From: Prorocentrum cordatum
Lineage: Eukaryota; Sar; Dinophyceae; Prorocentrales; Prorocentraceae
NCBI GenBank assembly: GCA_963575745.1
Contig: CAUYUJ010019342.1
Location: 77,501 to 141,500 of the forward strand
Reading direction: 5' to 3'
DNA length: 64,000 bases
Each line of letters opens with the position of its first letter. The stretch's first letter is position 1. This document shows positions 63,198 through 64,000 of the stretch, piece after piece. Below the pieces are notes generated by a model, which saw only the letters and a program-made list of their open reading frames with translations, ran no database searches and was not told the origin of the DNA. A program made the position numbers and the translations under genes.

Positions 63198-64000
63198 CTA
63201 CTCCGACTGGCCGTTGACAAAGTCGTACATGTTCCTGAGCTTCGTGACCTCGGTCTGCAGGTCCTCCACCAGCTTCTCCACGTTGGTGCAGTTCGCCCAG
63301 GCGGTGTTGAGGTCGTCGCGCTGGCTCAGCTCGATGGCGCCGCCCTGCACGCCCTTCTTCATGATGGGATCCGCCGCCGTGGTCGAGTTCAGCATGTCGA
63401 ACGCGGTGATCAAAGGCCTCTCGAGCTTGCCCCCCCTGGCGAAGCTCCACTCGGGGTTGTTATTCTTCAGCTCGTCGATGAGGTTGCGTGCCTAGGCTCA
63501 AATATACCCTTTCGCCCTCGCGGGGCTGCGCCCCGCCTCCCGATGTGGGAGGGGGATGGGAAATTGATGCGGGTGGGCTTGGGCACATCCGAGGTGCCCT
63601 GTTCAGCTCACAGTTGCTCCTCTGCACCACCTCGGCCACCTTCTTCACTGCGGTCCTCGCGATGATCGTGGGCGGCTTCGGCGAGCCCTTGTTGCTGCCC
63701 CTGGCCCCCGCCTTGGACTTGGCCTTCCCCTTGGCGGCCTCCTTGGCCTTTGGCTTGAGCTGAGCCTCGGCCTTCGGCTTGCGCACGGTGGCCGCGCACG
63801 TGCCCGCTGCCGTCTCGCCCGTTGCAGGAGCCTGCGCGCGCTTGCGGCGCCTGGACGGAGTCGACGGCGCCTCAGTGAGCATTCGGCGGTCAGGCTGGGG
63901 CTGTGGCGTAGTCTCATCCTGTTCTGGGGCGGCTGGCGCCTGGGCTGTGTCTGCTGGGGCTGCTGCTGTGGCTTCTGGGGCTGCGGCTGCTGCCTGGGCT
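63198..64000 (-). CDS. 3' part of a Lys/Ala-rich gene with probable intron; runs off the window
   Basis: From 64000 the frame is open and reads Ala/Pro/Gln-rich (TAQAPAAPEQDETTPQPQ), SRRRKRAQAP, then a Lys/Ala-rich basic stretch (AKEAAKGKAKSKAGARG) and PPTIIARTAVKKVAE. A second frame from 63491 reads ARNLIDELKNNNPEWSF, LITAFDMLNSTTAADPIM and a coiled-coil-like tail (VEKLVEDLQTEVTKLRNMYDF), ending at the stop 63198-63200. A GT-AG intron from 63630 to 63492 (139 nt, phase 0) joins VAE to ARNLIDEL; a different donor is possible. The basic Lys/Ala segment recalls linker-histone or ribosomal-type tails, but no family is recognised. The 5' end is outside the window. Confidence 0.6.
63492..63630 (-). 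other. Predicted intron (139 nt)
   Basis: Minus-strand donor GAG|GTGGTG at 63630 and acceptor CCTAG|GCACG at 63492. Joining them keeps the frame between the two coding segments of the terminal gene. The alternative donor GTGAGC at 63611 would break the frame. Confidence 0.45.

Noticed and set aside
1-64000. tRNA, rRNA or SL RNA genes
   Set aside because: No cloverleaf with conserved A/B boxes, no rRNA core sequence and no full SL RNA with its donor site was recognised by eye; a tRNAscan or Infernal run would be decisive.

Overview
The window looks like nuclear DNA of a dinoflagellate. The strongest direct evidence is a 16-nt perfect match to the dinoflagellate spliced-leader (SL) sequence at 62119-62134, just upstream of an intronless minus-strand reading frame. 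Supporting evidence is GC-rich sequence dominated by short inverted-repeat elements and purine/pyrimidine simple repeats, sparse genes, and protein fragments that resemble dinoflagellate lineage families as I remember them (no search was possible). Species cannot be named. There is no bacterial gene, operon, rRNA, tRNA or CRISPR array.

Most long open frames are artefacts of GC-rich simple repeats: (GGA)n/(CCT)n and (GTC)n tracts stay open in several frames on both strands. I accept four coding areas. (1) 17250-19740 (+) is a decayed non-LTR retrotransposon reverse-transcriptase gene, with an unrecognised conserved-looking coding fragment after it (19772-20134). (2) 56336-56908 (-) is a small protein with a CCHH zinc-finger-like motif and a possible degenerate SL relic upstream. 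(3) 60012-62085 (-) is an intronless gene of an unnamed, apparently dinoflagellate-specific family. It carries an SL relic at its 5' end and is broken by two frameshifts and one in-frame TGA, so it looks like a retroposed, trans-spliced mRNA that later decayed. (4) 63198-64000 (-) is the 3' part of a Lys/Ala-rich gene that runs off the window end and probably contains one short intron.

Everything else is repeats. I could define at least fifteen dispersed families by internal comparison, labelled A to T here (labels are local to this report). The clearest are C (176 bp exactly in three copies, TA target duplication, CAGTCGGGG termini, Tc1/mariner-like MITE), D (palindromic, GTCGGGC and CCCCCTACAGGGGG ends, TA duplication in two copies), A (palindromic GATGGGGTCGGAG / CGATGCATCGGCGA element), B, E, F (AT-rich, seven copies), G, I, J and K. 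Nesting gives relative ages: C inside D (1476-1651), J inside the reverse-transcriptase gene (19338-19462), and D inside a foldback (35068-35265). Two inverted-repeat elements have unusually long perfect target duplications: 23 bp at 15608-15887 and 20 bp at 53658-53881.

Layout: 1-11,900 nested MITEs and a 1.6-kb composite palindrome; 11,900-17,250 simple repeats and foldbacks; 17,250-20,134 retrotransposon remnant; 20,500-33,000 very long purine/pyrimidine tracts with scattered elements; 33,000-43,200 AT-rich foldback, an 80-bp tandem array, duplications and the first long CAAGANGGCC-rich domain; 43,200-55,500 more elements, a second CAAGANGGCC domain, the largest CCT block (48.2-49.1 kb) and a 108-bp minisatellite; 55,500-64,000 the gene-bearing end. 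The genes form no recognisable pathway; the main biology is transposition, retroposition and repeat expansion.
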